A stretch of DNA of 64,000 nucleotides, taken from Przewalskia tangutica (taxonomy: Eukaryota > Streptophyta > Magnoliopsida > Solanales > Solanaceae). Each line of letters opens with the position of its first letter. Positions within the stretch are counted from its first letter, which is position 1. Of this stretch, positions 1 to 11,260 are shown piece by piece. The notes below the pieces were generated by a model that saw only the letters and a list, made by a program, of their open reading frames with translations, had not been told where the DNA came from and ran no database searches. The DNA lies in contig CM056733.1 in assembly GCA_029844215.1 (NCBI GenBank), positions 47,009,142 through 47,073,141 on the forward strand. The letters run 5' to 3'. Made by a program: the position numbers and the translations under genes.

Positions 1-2098
1 TATGCCATAAAGTAGGTTATTCTTGTTCATAATCAATCTTATTAAGCACCATGATCTAGAAAATGTAATATCATTTTGTCTCATCTTAGCTTCTATGCAG
101 ATGGAGGTTTCTACTGGTTTTAATAATACTTAATTATTCAATACATTTTCCTTTATTAACGCCGCAGTGGTTTGTCGATACACATTCGATTTCCAAATCA
201 AGAAACATTATTCCTTCCAAAACCAAGTACTCATTACTCACGAATGAGGTTTCACACAAACATCCATATTAAGTCAAGTCTCTTATCCTTTAAGAATAAG
301 TCTCTTAACTTCTAAACCATTAAACCATTCTTTTATCTTCTTAAGGCGTTACACCTAACTTCTCATAAAGTGGTATAACTCTTATGTTTTCAAACCAAGT
401 ACACACTTCTTTCAAAAGGTTTCTTAATCTTTTAGAATACTCCAAGGTTCTTTTACATCCAATCGGTTATAAGTCAAATCGGATATCTTTTAAAAACCAC
501 AAAGCATTTCTCATTTACATAGAGTCGTTATAACCAACTTCCCATAAAGCCGTTATAACACTTTATGTTTAAAGACAATCAAATACATTTAACACACGTA
601 CGCTCACCGCACTACATAGTTATACACATATCATGCTAGAACAGATAGGAAGAGGTTCACATACCTCGCGACGGTTATCGACTAATAGCAAAACGCTCAA
701 GTACCTCAAACCGCTTGGCTACACCTTAAGCCAAGCATATCACTCCACACGTAGTACTTCAACCTATAGAGGCCACAAGGCGCCTATTAATATCTTTAGA
801 TCCCGACTTAGAAAATTCTCTACGAAAATTGGCAGACCTCTCCGCAACAACAGCGTAAATCTCCTCCCTTATCGAGGCCGGCTACCAAGCCAACCAGGGG
901 GGGGGGGGTTAACACGTCTAACCGGACGTGTACAATTCTACTACACAGTAATGCTACACAAGTCTACTGTAATACACTATATAATTACAGGATTCGATTC
1001 TTAAAATTCAGCTTAAGTCGCAAGACATCGCCGTAAGTATTATTCAGGCTTAAGTCAAAAGACATTGCCGCACAGTGTTGTTCAGTTCTATATATATAGT
1101 ATACTTAACTATATACTCCTACAACATGTAATTTCCAATTACAACAGAAGGTCAAGAATGTTTACCTCGATAAGCCCAAAATTATCCGAGTTTATATGTC
1201 GATCCTGAGCAAGGTTTAGCTCCTACTCCGTGCGCTCCAACCCGCTCCAAACAACCCTTAGAAGTTCTAACCAACTTCTACTTAAAACTTCAACTACGGT
1301 GAAGATTTACTTAGGTTTCGTTTTGTGGTCGAGTGAAGTATAATAGTATTTTCCTGGCTTTTGTATAAGTGTAACCTTGGGAATACTACAAGGTATTTGG
1401 CTAAAGTATTTTGGGCATTATAACAATACTAGGAGAGTATTTCTATACCACAACAATGGGTATTATAAGAAAACAACTAGGCTAGTGGGGGGGTGTACCC
1501 CACCACCAAGCCTCTACAGCGGGGTAGGTTTCGCCAAGGGCCTTCAAGAGGGGAGGGTGTTTCGGCTAGGCTACCAATAAGGGGGAGGGGTGTGTGGCGG
1601 ACGAGATCACAAGAGGGAGAGGGAGGGTTTGAGACTTAGAAAGATTGCTCAATTTTTGGATGAAGAATGTCTTCAACTAGAGGGGTATTTATAGGTCAAG
1701 TGAAAGCCAACCAATGGCCAAGATGTAGACAAGTGTGGTGCAAGTGTAGGGCTAGATTTCAACCATGTGGACCTTATCCATCTACCACACCAACTTGCAC
1801 AAATATCCTACCTAACCCAAGGCACAAAAAACGTGCCTTTGCTTGCCTTTGCCGTCCACTTCACGCCCAATGTGAGGTGACACATGTCACCCTCCCTGGT
1901 CCAAAATGTTTCGTCTCTAAAAATCCGCAAAAATTATAAATGACATAGCCGGAATTTTCCTTCAAAGTCATGGAAACGTTTCGTCGAAAAACGACTCCTT
2001 TTGGTAGCTATGCACAAATTCGAACCTATGCCTACTTTAAGGCTCAAATTGTATACGTACGCCCTCACGTATATACTCTGGAAATACGGGGTATAACA
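1..2098 (-). repeat. 3' LTR of TR-GAG-1, truncated by window edge
   Basis: Matches 5840-7910 of the right LTR almost base for base and ends with the same GGGGTATAACA. About 1.6 kb of its other end lies left of the window. It contains a poly-G run at about 898-907 that the right copy lacks, probably slippage or an assembly fault. Confidence 0.9.
1684..1694 (-). promoter_or_regulatory. LTR promoter TATA box with CCAAT box
   Basis: Read on the minus strand this is CTATAAATACC, preceded about 15-25 bases upstream by a GGCCATTGGTTGG (CCAAT-type) element. The same pair recurs in every LTR of this group, which supports a real pol II core promoter. Confidence 0.6.
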
Positions 2099-2133
2099 TT
2101 CTCCCCTCCTTAGAAACATTCGTCCCGAATGTT
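2099..2133 (-). other. Polypurine tract and adjoining hairpin of TR-GAG-1
   Basis: On the minus strand a purine run (AAGGAGGGGAGAA) directly abuts the 3' LTR, as required for plus-strand DNA priming. Just upstream lies an 8-bp inverted repeat, AACATTCG/CGAATGTT (2115-2133), with a 3-base loop. The same hairpin precedes the polypurine tract of all other elements here. Confidence 0.85.
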
Positions 2134-2900
2134 CCTTCTCGAGACGGATAACGAAGAATTTCTTCTAACAAGTTGCCAACGCCACACCTGGCCACGAAAT
2201 ATCACACGTCTTCCTTCCTTACTCGTCGTGCCCTTCTGACACTGAACTCCTCTAGTATACGTACCACACTTCAGTCATCGCTTTAGTTCCAAAACTTTGG
2301 AGTCACTACCTCCAACTTGGTCATCTTACTAACCGCAATCTCCCTTAAGGCCATTCCCGGCCTTCATGATCCGCTTCTGGTCGAACATAACCACGAACTC
2401 ATACGACGGTCATCTAAACTGGCCTAGCACCCTCGTGACCCTACCACCGGAGGACCACCTCGATCTGACCCCACCTCATTCCGGCCACGGTTGACACGCA
2501 ACACGCCCTCAACCCGAGCCTCACACGCCGACTTCTCGTTTCTCGATCCGAACAATCTTACCTATACAGGTCATGAAAAACTACCACTTCCATTTCACAC
2601 TATCCATGGACTTATCCCACAACATATGTATATGCAAACCAAGTATTTCAACAAGGACTAACCGTAAAATCTTTTATTCAAGATGACCTTACATCTAAGG
2701 TCTCAACATGAAATATTCTTAAGTTCATACTTTCCATGCCCCCCATACATAACCATTCAACTAGCCAAGCTTTCTAACTCATAACCAATATAATGCTAAA
2801 CACATCATCAACATCAATACATATAAGTCTCTAGAGGGTTAAGGATATACCAAAATAAAGGCGGTTCAAAGGACCGCTAAAATCGAACTCCCACCGCGAC
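2134..2900 (-). other. Conserved non-gag internal block between gag and polypurine tract
   Basis: About 0.77 kb with no long open frame and no recognised retroelement domain. It aligns by eye with 28701-29486, 57991-58800 and more weakly 18839-19890, so it is a standing part of the gag-only elements. Pieces also match the pol-bearing array (about 42700-43650). Confidence 0.6.
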
Positions 2901-4033
2901 TTACCGGCCCGCCGGTGTACGAACATCCTGCCTAGCTGTGGAAGGTGAAGAACCCGCAACTGCTCTAGTAGTCCGTGCTATCCTACCAGTGCTACCCCTG
3001 GTCGGACAGTTTCTCCCAAAATGGCCCTGCTGGCCGCATGTAAAACAAACTCCCGGACTAGCACGACACTCCCATCGCGAGTCTACCACAGTCACAACGA
3101 GGTAGGTGGCTTCACCGTTAACACCTCGCTTCTCCCGAAAATCTGAACCTCGAGCCCCGACCGCCTCGAAACCTCTGGATGCTCAAGATTGTAGAGGACC
3201 ACTCAGATCGGGCGAGGCGCATAACTAGCCTATCCGAGGCGGTCCGCCGAAAGTCACCAAAGGACCTGCTCGACCTCTTCTCACGACTCGGTCATTCCGT
3301 CGATTTATCCGCTCCTCACATCCAAGTGCATACGCCTGCATGCGGGCAATGTCCATGCCCTACCAAGAGCTACACCGAACAACTTCGGCTAGGTGATCAT
3401 CGAGCCTCAGAACATATCGGTGCACTCGATCCTCCATACTAGCTACCAACGCGGACGTCACCGCCAATGAGTCGAACTCCACATTGTACTTCCCGAACCG
3501 CACGCCTGCTCTCGCCAGAACACCAAAAATCGTTACCGAGCCCTCCTCATCTGGCGAGGCAAGAAATGTGCAAGAAAGGCCTCTGAGAACTCGTCCCATA
3601 AAGCCGGAAGTGCATTCTCTCCCCGGGACAGCTCCCACGAATCAAACCAATCGACTGCGGTATCACGCAGCCGATGCGAACCTAGGACCACTGACTCGGT
3701 CTCCGATGCCTTGATCACTCTCATGATCCAGAATCGCCGGATGAACTCTCGCGGATCATCCTCGTGTCTCGACCCATAAAACTCGCGGTTACACTCGGAA
3801 AATCCCGTAGTCTCAAATGCGCTCGCCGGTTGAATTATGGGTGCTCTTGGATCGAATCGCTGCTGCGCCTTATCCTCAAGTTCGCCACAACCTCGCCATT
3901 AATCGGGCCCACTCCTTGTGACTCATCTCCTCTGCTGCATCGCGGATCGAGGCTCGTGTATCAGGTCTCGCCGCTTTACTCGCAGCCTCCTTCGCCTTGC
4001 CCTTCTTCGCCCGGGTTGTCTTACGCGAGGCAT
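2901..4033 (-). pseudogene. gag: Gag of TR-GAG-1, frame-broken
   Basis: Gag forms the virus-like particle and packages element RNA. A likely start is the ATG at 4033-4031, in an MPR-type N terminus that recurs in the sister elements, with a basic stretch (KTTRAKKGKAKEAASKAAR) close behind in another frame. Downstream come capsid signatures: a GSRHEDDP-type segment near 3750-3780, VDWFDSW and WDEFSEAFLAHFLP (3533-3724), then VEFDSLA and MEDRVHRYVLRLDDHL (3360-3638). A CX2CX4HX4C zinc knuckle, CFTCGQQGHFGRNC, lies at 3006-3047. The start-to-knuckle distance of ~330 codons fits a full plant gypsy gag. At least three frame changes separate these pieces. They could be decay or sequencing indels, since the breaks resemble those at CNG motifs elsewhere. 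No protease follows. Confidence 0.82.
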
Positions 4034-4220
4034 AATCGTAAAACGGCGTATGTCGAGGGTCCAATCTTATTACACAGCTCTAAGGCACGATCTCAGAATG
4101 AGAAGAATGGAAACCAACCCTAAATGTCCTGCAGCCTCCTGATTATAGATGTGGTGCACAACACACCGATAATCAAGACTCTACTAGACACGGTCTGTGG
4201 ACACTTTCCGAGGACTAACT

Positions 4221-4232
4221 GCTCTGATACCA
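4221..4232 (-). other. Primer binding site (initiator Met tRNA)
   Basis: On the minus strand this reads TGGTATCAGAGC, the standard complement of the initiator tRNA-Met 3' end. It sits three bases inside the 5' LTR, the usual spacing in plant gypsy elements. Confidence 0.92.
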
Positions 4233-4870
4233 CTTTGTCACGACCCGATCCCGGGCCCGTGACTGGTGCCTTACCCCGGGCACCCTAGTGATACAACATC
4301 AGAGAAAACCAGCGGAAATAAAAACTTAAACATGAACATGAGACAAGATAATGAAACAGGCCAACCAAACGGTTACCTTCCAATAAAATATATATAAACA
4401 ACTCTTTTTAAAACGAACATTTTAATCCTTTTTACAAAACCCTGCCCACACAGTGCTACAGACCTCTAAGAGTTTATACAACAACTATGACGGGACAGGG
4501 CCCCGCCATACCCCTGAATGTACAAGAACCTACAGACTCAGGGTAACATACCAACAGATAAGCCTCCGAAGGAACGGAGCTTCCCAAAACGCTGAAATGA
4601 GATCCTAAACGCGGGGATCGACAGCCGATGTACTCCTACCTGCGGCATGAACGCAGCCGGGGAGGTCAAGATAACAGTACCAAGTATGTGAAATCAGAAA
4701 TATCAGAAATGAAATCATAATAGTCTATAAAAGCAGGAGATGTATGATAACCAAACTACGATACACACACATAATGATTATATCAATTCGTGGTCTCACG
4801 CCCACAACATCAATCCCGCCCGCGAGTACCTTCCTCATCACGGCCTATGATATGATAACAACAAGACAAA

Positions 4871-5215
4871 GAATCCAAATGGGAGCATACACATGCGCTT
4901 ACGATCGTGTCGGTATGTCCAAAGGGAACAAATAAGACAACATTCCAAATGGAAGCATACCCGCAGCGCTACGATCGTGTCGATGTCCAAAGGGAAACAA
5001 TAAGACAAGATTCCAAATGGAAGCATACCCGCAGCGCTACGATCGTGTCGATGTCCAGTGGAAACAATAAGACAGATTCCAAATGGAAGCATACCCGCGC
5101 GCTACGATCGCGTGTCGAGATGTCCAAAGGGAAACAATAAGACAACAAGCGGTAATCAAAGTGGAATCATACCCGCAGCGCTACGATCGTGTCGCGATGT
5201 CCAAAGCGATTAACA
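4871..5215. repeat. LTR minisatellite, about 66-71 bp x 5
   Basis: Units begin near 4872, 4942, 5010, 5076 and 5156. Each contains CCAAATGG(A/G)AGCAT, a GCGCTACGATCGTGTCG core and an AAACAATAAGACAA tail, with small indels between units. Its position in the LTR matches that of unrelated minisatellites in the other LTRs. Confidence 0.88.
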
Positions 5216-7485
5216 AAAGTAACACTATCAACCGTGAACGCATCTGCGGAATTTATCCGCCATCACGGTCACGCCCAAGTAAGTTCTCAACAAGTCAACC
5301 GACCTCCATCGAGACGCCAGAGTATAGAAACACAATTCTTGCACAACAAAGGCTATCACAACAAGCATAGGCAAGTTTCACAACAACAATCATAGGCAAG
5401 TTTCACAACAACAAGCATAGGCAAGTTTATACACAACTCGAAGTACTTCCATTTTATGCCCAAGTTCGGTTTTTAACCCTAAAGTACTACGTACGTTAAA
5501 TTCCTTTTAAAGAGATTTATTCCTTTTATAAAAGTCACCCGATACGTAGTATAAAAATAGAGTGACTTATATCTTTTAAGTAAACCAAAACAACTTCCAT
5601 ACTTTCTTTTTTAAAGTCAAGTTACCACGTTAAAACCAATGATAAAACCTTTCTTTTGTTTTCATAAGGTCGTTATAACCAACTTCCCATAAAGCTGTTA
5701 TAACACCTTATGCTTTAAACCATTTTAAGACAACACAATGCCTTTCTTTTCCCTAAGGTTCCAGTTTGCCTAATTTTAATTACGCAAGTCTCTTTTTGAA
5801 AAGTTTCATAGATCAATGTCTTAATCTCTTTTAAAACAATTGAGTAACATATGCCATAGGCGAGTAGGTTATTCTTGTTCATAATCAATCTTATTAAGCA
5901 GCCATGATCTAGAAAATGTAATATCATTTTGTCTCATCTTAGCTTCTATGCAGATGGAGGTTTCTACTGTTTTAATAATACTTAATTATTCAATACATTT
6001 TCCTTTATTAACGCCGCAGGTGGTTTGTCGATACACATTCCGATTTCCAAATCAAGAAACATTATTCCTTCCAAAACCAAGTACTCATTACTCACGAATG
6101 AGGTTTCACACAAACATCCATATTAAGTCAAGTCTCTTATCCTTTAAGAATAAGTCTCTTAACTTCTAAACCATTAAACCATTCTTTTTATCTCTCTTAA
6201 GGCGTTACACCTAACTTCTCATAAAGCTGGTATAACTCTTATGTTTTCAAACCAAGTACACACTTCTTTCAAAAAGGTTTCTTAATCTTTTAGAATACTC
6301 CAAGGTTCTTTTACATCCATCGGTTATAAGTCAAATCGCTTATCTTTTAAAACCACAAAGCATTTCTCATTTACATAGAGTCATATAACTAACTTCCCAT
6401 AAAGCCGTTATAACACTTTATGTTTAAAGACAATCAAATACATTTAACACATGTACGCTCACCGTACTACATAGTTATACACATATCATGCTAGAACAGA
6501 TAGGAAGAGGTTCACATACCTCGCGACGGTTATCGACTAATAGCAAAACGCTCAAGTACCTCAAACCGCTTCGGCTACACCTTAAGCCAAGCAGATCACT
6601 CCACACGTAGTACTTCAACCTATAGAGGCCACAAGGTGCCTATTAATATCTTTAGATCCCGACTTAGAAAATTCTACAAAAAATTCGGCAGACTCTCCCG
6701 CAACAACAGAAATCTCCTCCTTATCGAGGCCGCTACCAAGCCAACCAGTGGGGTTAACACGTCTAACCGGACGTGTACAATTCTACTACACAAGTCTACT
6801 GTAATACGTCTGACCTATGTAATTACATTCATTCGATTCTTAAAATTCAGGCTTAAGTCGCCAGACATTGCCGCACGATGTTGTTCGATTCTATATATAT
6901 AGTATACTTAACTATATACTCCTACAACATGTAATTTCCAATTACAAATGTAAGGTCAAGAATGTTTACCTCGATAAGCCCAAAATTATCCGAGTTTATA
7001 TGTCGATCCCGAGCAAGGTTTAGCTCCTACTCCGGCGCTCCAACCCGCCTCCAAACAACCCTTAGAAGTTCTAACCAACTTCTACTTAAAACTTCAACTA
7101 CGGGTGAAGATTTACTTAGGGTTTCGTTTTGTGGATCGAGTGAAGTATAATAGTATTTTCTGGCTTTTGTATAAGTGTAACCTTGGGAATACTACAAGGT
7201 ATTTGGCTAAAGTATTTTGGGCATTATAACAATACTAGGAGAGTATTTCTATACCACAACAAGGGTATTATACGAAACAACTAGGCAGTGGGGGTGTGTG
7301 CCCACGCCAAGCCTCTACAAAGGGGGTAGGTTTCGGCCAAGGGCCTTCAAGAGGGGAGGGTGTTTCGCTAGGCTACCAATAAGGGGGAGGGGTGTGTGGC
7401 GGACGAGATCACAAGAGGGAGAGGGAGGGTTTGAGATTTAGAAAGATTGCTCAATTTTTGGATGAAGAATGTCTTCAACTAGAGG

Positions 7486-7496
7486 GGTATTTATAG
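7486..7496 (-). promoter_or_regulatory. LTR promoter TATA box, TR-GAG-1 5' LTR
   Basis: CTATAAATACC on the minus strand, with GGCCATTGGTTGG upstream. In the 5' LTR this would drive the element's RNA. Confidence 0.65.
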
Positions 7497-7910
7497 GTCA
7501 AGTGAAAGCCAACCAATGGCCAAGATGTAGACAAGTGTGGTGCAAGTGTAGGGCTAGATTTCAACCATGTGGACCTTATCCATCTACCACACCAACTTGC
7601 ACAAATATCCTACCTAACCCAAGGCACAAAAAATGTGCCTTTGCTTGCCTTTGTCGTCCACTTCTCACGTCCAATGTGAGGGTGACACATGTCACCCTCC
7701 CGTTGGTCCAAAATGTTTCGTCTCTCGGAAAAATCCGCAAAAATTATAAATGACATAGCCGGAATTTTCCCTTCGAAAGCTGTGGAAACGTTTCGTCGAA
7801 AAACGACTCCTTTTGGTAGCTATGCACAAATTCGAACCTATGCCTACTTTAAGGCTCAAATTGTATACGTACGCCCTCACGTATATACTCTGGAAATACG
7901 GGGTATAACA

Positions 7911-9508
7911 ATAAGAGACCTTACACTTAGAATTATTCTACCTTGAAAAGCTAGAAGTTGATAGCCGTATTATGGTCATTATAGGTTGACATTCTACGGG
8001 CGGCATATTCAACTTAGCGAGTGGATTAAGCCGAAGAGGTACGTGGAACTTTCCCTATCTCTTGAGCATGAAGTTTTATAAATATATAGTACGGTAGACG
8101 TACAAGTCTTAAATGCATTCGGCTTCATTTTGATACCCTTGAATTGATTTAAAATATGCAAGTTTGGTTAAATTGGAAAGTGTACTCACTTGATTTGAAG
8201 TATGTGAATGTCGTAGTTTCTAAAGACATAAAGTGTTATAATGGCTTTATGGAAGTTAGTTATAACGACTTTATGGGGAGTTAAAAGAATGATTTACTCA
8301 ATTGATTTAAAAGAGTATAAATGAATTGTTTTAGAAAAGGGCGACTTGATTTAAAGGTATAAGTTGCCTAAGTTTTAAAAGTAGAAGTTACTTGGTTTAA
8401 AGACTTGAATTAAATATCTAAAAGTGTAGTAACTTGATTTGAAAAGTAGACATGCCTTGATACTACGGGTGTTAGTATCTTATCCTTATTTTGTGAAAAG
8501 AGTCATTTCCAAAGAATAGGAGTACGTAGTACTTTGGGTTAAATCCCCGGATTTTACATAAAATGAAAGTGTCTTGAGTTTATAAAATGATAATTCATTT
8601 TACATGTTAATGAAAGTCTAAAAGTATGTTAAACTTGCCTATTCTAGCTTGTGATAGCCTTTGTTGTGCAAGTGTTGTATTACTATGCTACCGCGTCTCT
8701 CAATTGGAGGGCCGTCCATCTTGTTGTATAATTTACTTGGACATACCGACAGTGATGAAGGATTTCACGGGTATGCTTCCACTGTATTGTTCCATGGACA
8801 TGCTTACACCGATGAAGGATTTCGGGGGCATGCGGCCATGATACGGGTTCAACGGGCATGATATGTATAAATATATATTACATTTGCGCCTGTCGAAAGT
8901 GACAAAGGATTCCACGGGCACGCTTTGTATTGCGGGCTTGAGACCCTTATTTAAATTACAGAATGATTATGAGGGCTTGTGTCCCTGACCTTGGGTGACT
9001 ATTTATATGTGTTGAAGTAGTCTTTAAAAGGTAAAGATTGACTTTCATTACTTTTACGTTGACAAGGCACGGTAGTACTGTTAGTTTGGTTATCATACAT
9101 GTCTCCATCTTTATATTTAGACTGTTATGATTTCATTACAGTACTTTTAGTTTCACGTACTTGGTACATATTTTGTACTGACCCCCTTCCTCGGGAGCTG
9201 CGTTCATGGCGCAGGTAGAGATACACAGTTTGCTGATCCTCGCTCTTAGGATCACTATTCAGATTTTGGGAAGCTCCATTACTCCGGAAGTTTATCTTTT
9301 GGTACGGATCCCTGTTGTTGTAGATTCATGTACATTCAGGGGTATGGCGGGGCCTTATCCCGTCGTAGTCGTTGTGTCAAAACTCTTAGAGGTCTGTAAC
9401 CATGTTTTGTGGGTGGGACTTGTAAAAGATGTAGTTCGTGTTTTTATATACATGCAGAAAGGCGACCTTATCGGTTAGCCTGTTTCTTATTTCATATTGT
9501 TTCATGAC
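7911..9508 (+). repeat. LTR0: plus-strand LTR remnant, lacking its 3' end
   Basis: Continues a plus-strand LTR whose 5' part lies left of TR-GAG-1. It matches the LTR1/LTR2 type at TATAGTACGGTAGACGTAC (about 8084-8102) and in the conserved 3' third: CATACATGTCTCC (9098-9110), CTGCGTTCATG, GATCCTCGCTCTTAGGATC and GGGTATGGCGGGGCC. It stops after a GCCTGTTTCTTATTTC stretch, about 130 bases short of the expected GGTCGTGACA terminus, where it meets LTR1. Confidence 0.72.
8741..8850. repeat. Short minisatellite in LTR0, about 60 bp x 2
   Basis: Two diverged units carrying GGACAT(A/G)C...GATGAAGGATTTC followed by GGG(T/C)ATGC. Same slot as the longer arrays of the other LTRs. Confidence 0.6.
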
Positions 9509-10196
9509 TATTTGGACATGGCCAAAATGGTCTTGGACGATTTGGACATGGCCAAAATGGTCATTTGACCAATAAAGAGATGAGCAAGTCTTGCCAAGAC
9601 TAAGAGCTTGATATTATTGACTTTTCAAAGGGCCACTTGGCTTGATCCTTGTGAAACTCATCCAAGCCACCCAAATGTTATAATCTAGACCCTCAATTTG
9701 TTTATATAAGGTTACTAGTGCAAGACAAGGTTCTATACTTAGAATTGTTTTTCAAGAATTTGAAGAACACTAAGGGAAGCTCTCGGCAATAGGGGTTTCA
9801 AGAGGAAAAAAATTTCAATTGTTGTCCAATAAGATCCACACTTTAAACCAAGGTTCCTAAGGGTATTGTAAGGGTATCTCAATAGAAAGATCCCGAAAAA
9901 GTGGCGTTTTTGTATTAGTCGCAAGGTGAAAACCTAGTCACTTTCCTAGGTTTGGTTGGAGAATTGAAGGAAAGTTGGTTGTGATCTTCTAAAGGGCTTC
10001 AAGTGGCGGATTGGAGTGTCAAGTAGAGGCTCTAAGTTTCTAGGGAGCGGCTTCGGATCTTGAAGTGGATTAAGGCTCACTAAGGTAACAATCTTGTTTT
10101 CTTAAGTGTTAGAAGATTACATATTGTTGTAAGCCTTACATTTTAACTAGCATGAAGTACATGTATTGAAGATTGATAAGTGATATGGATTGTAGT
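9509..10196 (+). repeat. LTR1, first segment (5'-truncated)
   Basis: Aligns with LTR2 from about 39465 to 40300 (ATGGCCAAAATGGTCATTTG, TACTAGTGCAAGACAAG, GTTGTCCAATAA). The first ~165 bases of the LTR are missing and the segment joins LTR0 directly. Around 9511-9568 a ~31-bp stretch with TTTGGACATGGCCAAAATGG is duplicated in tandem. Interrupted at 10196 by a solo LTR. Confidence 0.78.
9701..9709 (+). promoter_or_regulatory. LTR1 TATA-like box
   Basis: TTTATATAAG lies about 12 bases before the conserved ACTAGTGCAAGACAAG stretch, matching the TATATATGTATA position in LTR2. Functional status unknown. Confidence 0.4.
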
Positions 10197-10989
10197 TGTC
10201 ACGACCCGAAACTGGGCCCGTGACTGGTGCCTTACCCCGGGCACCCTAGTGACACAACATCAGAGTAATCAGCGGAACATAAAACATATACATGAAACAA
10301 GTGAAGTACAAAACAGTAATCTGAGGAAAACTTGCCTTTCGGCATATATAAATAACAACTTTTACAACTGAACAGTTTAATCCTTTTTACCAACCCTGCC
10401 CACAACAGTACTACAGACCTCTAAGAAATGATATGACAACAATGGCGAGACAGGGCCCCGCCATACCCCTGAACATAAGCACCTACAACAACAGGGGACT
10501 ATACCAAGATAAGCCTCCGGAGAAACGGAGCTTCCCACAAGCTGAACTGTGACCCTAAGAGCGAGGATCAACGACTGGTGTACCTTTACTCGCAGATGAA
10601 CGCAGCCCCAAGGAGGTCGATAACAAAAATTTAGTATGTGAAATCAAAATACATATCAGAAATGAAATCATAGCGATCATATAAAGCGGAGACATGTATG
10701 ATAACCAAACTACGCTTTAACAAAGCATATGCTGTCGTGACTCACGCCTCAAGTCATCACTCAAGTATAACAATGGGTCTCGTGCCCACAACATCAATCA
10801 TGCGCCGTGGAATACCTTCCTCACCGCGGCAGCTATGATATAAAAGCACCAAGGAACACACATGAACACCGTGTCCCACTGTCATCATAAAATCAGACGG
10901 TAAGTACGAAGGCATAGCCGACTACTAAAAACCCACGCACCAACAAGGTCATGAATCAGATTATAAGATCTGTCTAGACCGTCACATGA

Positions 10990-11260
10990 TCAAAGCCGCC
11001 ACTTGCCCACGATCAATGTACGCGTCTAACCTCGAACTCCCGCAGCTCGCGTAGGCCAATCTCATCGCCCGCATGAGGTATTCCCGCATCGAGGGTAGCT
11101 ACTCCCGGCAACGCCCCGACTTCGCACCGCATGGCCACGTGGACCGCATGCCCATAAAGGACGATACTAACTCGAACTCTCAGAGCTCCGCATAGGCCCC
11201 GGGACTGCATGAGGTATTCTCGAATCATAGGTCCATCGCCCGCTGAGTCTACCCCAGACG
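10990..11260. repeat. Diverged minisatellite inside solo LTR 1
   Basis: Repeated blocks combining CTCGAACTC(C/T)C, CGCATAGG-type and GCATGAGGTATTC motifs at irregular spacing. Related to the GTGAGGTATTCCTCGCAT repeats of family C. Confidence 0.5.

Larger units (their letters stand above)
1..7910 (-). mobile_element. TR-GAG-1: gag-only LTR retrotransposon, long LTRs (left end outside window)
   Basis: Minus-strand Ty3/gypsy-type element. The 5' LTR is on the right (4236-7910), the internal region is 2099-4235, and the 3' LTR runs off the left edge (1-2098). The right LTR has TGTCACGACCC at one end and GGGGTATAACA at the other. The primer site abuts it and a polypurine tract abuts the left LTR. 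The internal region is only 2.1 kb and shows gag but no protease, reverse transcriptase or integrase, as in the non-autonomous plant class called TR-GAG. It interrupts the plus-strand LTR at 7911-9508. The right-hand target duplicate should be ATAAG (7911-7915); the left one lies outside the window. Confidence 0.88.
4236..7910 (-). repeat. 5' LTR of TR-GAG-1 (3675 bp)
   Basis: Complete LTR bounded by TGTCACGACCC and GGGGTATAACA in + orientation. The promoter end is on the right (TATA at 7486-7496) and the primer site abuts the left. It holds a five-unit minisatellite at 4871-5215. The predicted frames inside it are short, antisense or repeat-derived and are not credible genes. Confidence 0.92.

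Noticed and set aside
898..907. G-quadruplex or special poly-G signal (also poly-C at 44450-44464)
   Set aside because: The sister LTR has no such run at the matching place. Slippage or an assembly error is simpler.
1667..1939. Frame beginning MSSTRGVFIGQVKANQWPRC, found again at 7469-7753
   Set aside because: Duplicated only because it lies in both LTRs. It is antisense to the LTR promoter, overlaps the TATA/CCAAT elements and has no domain.
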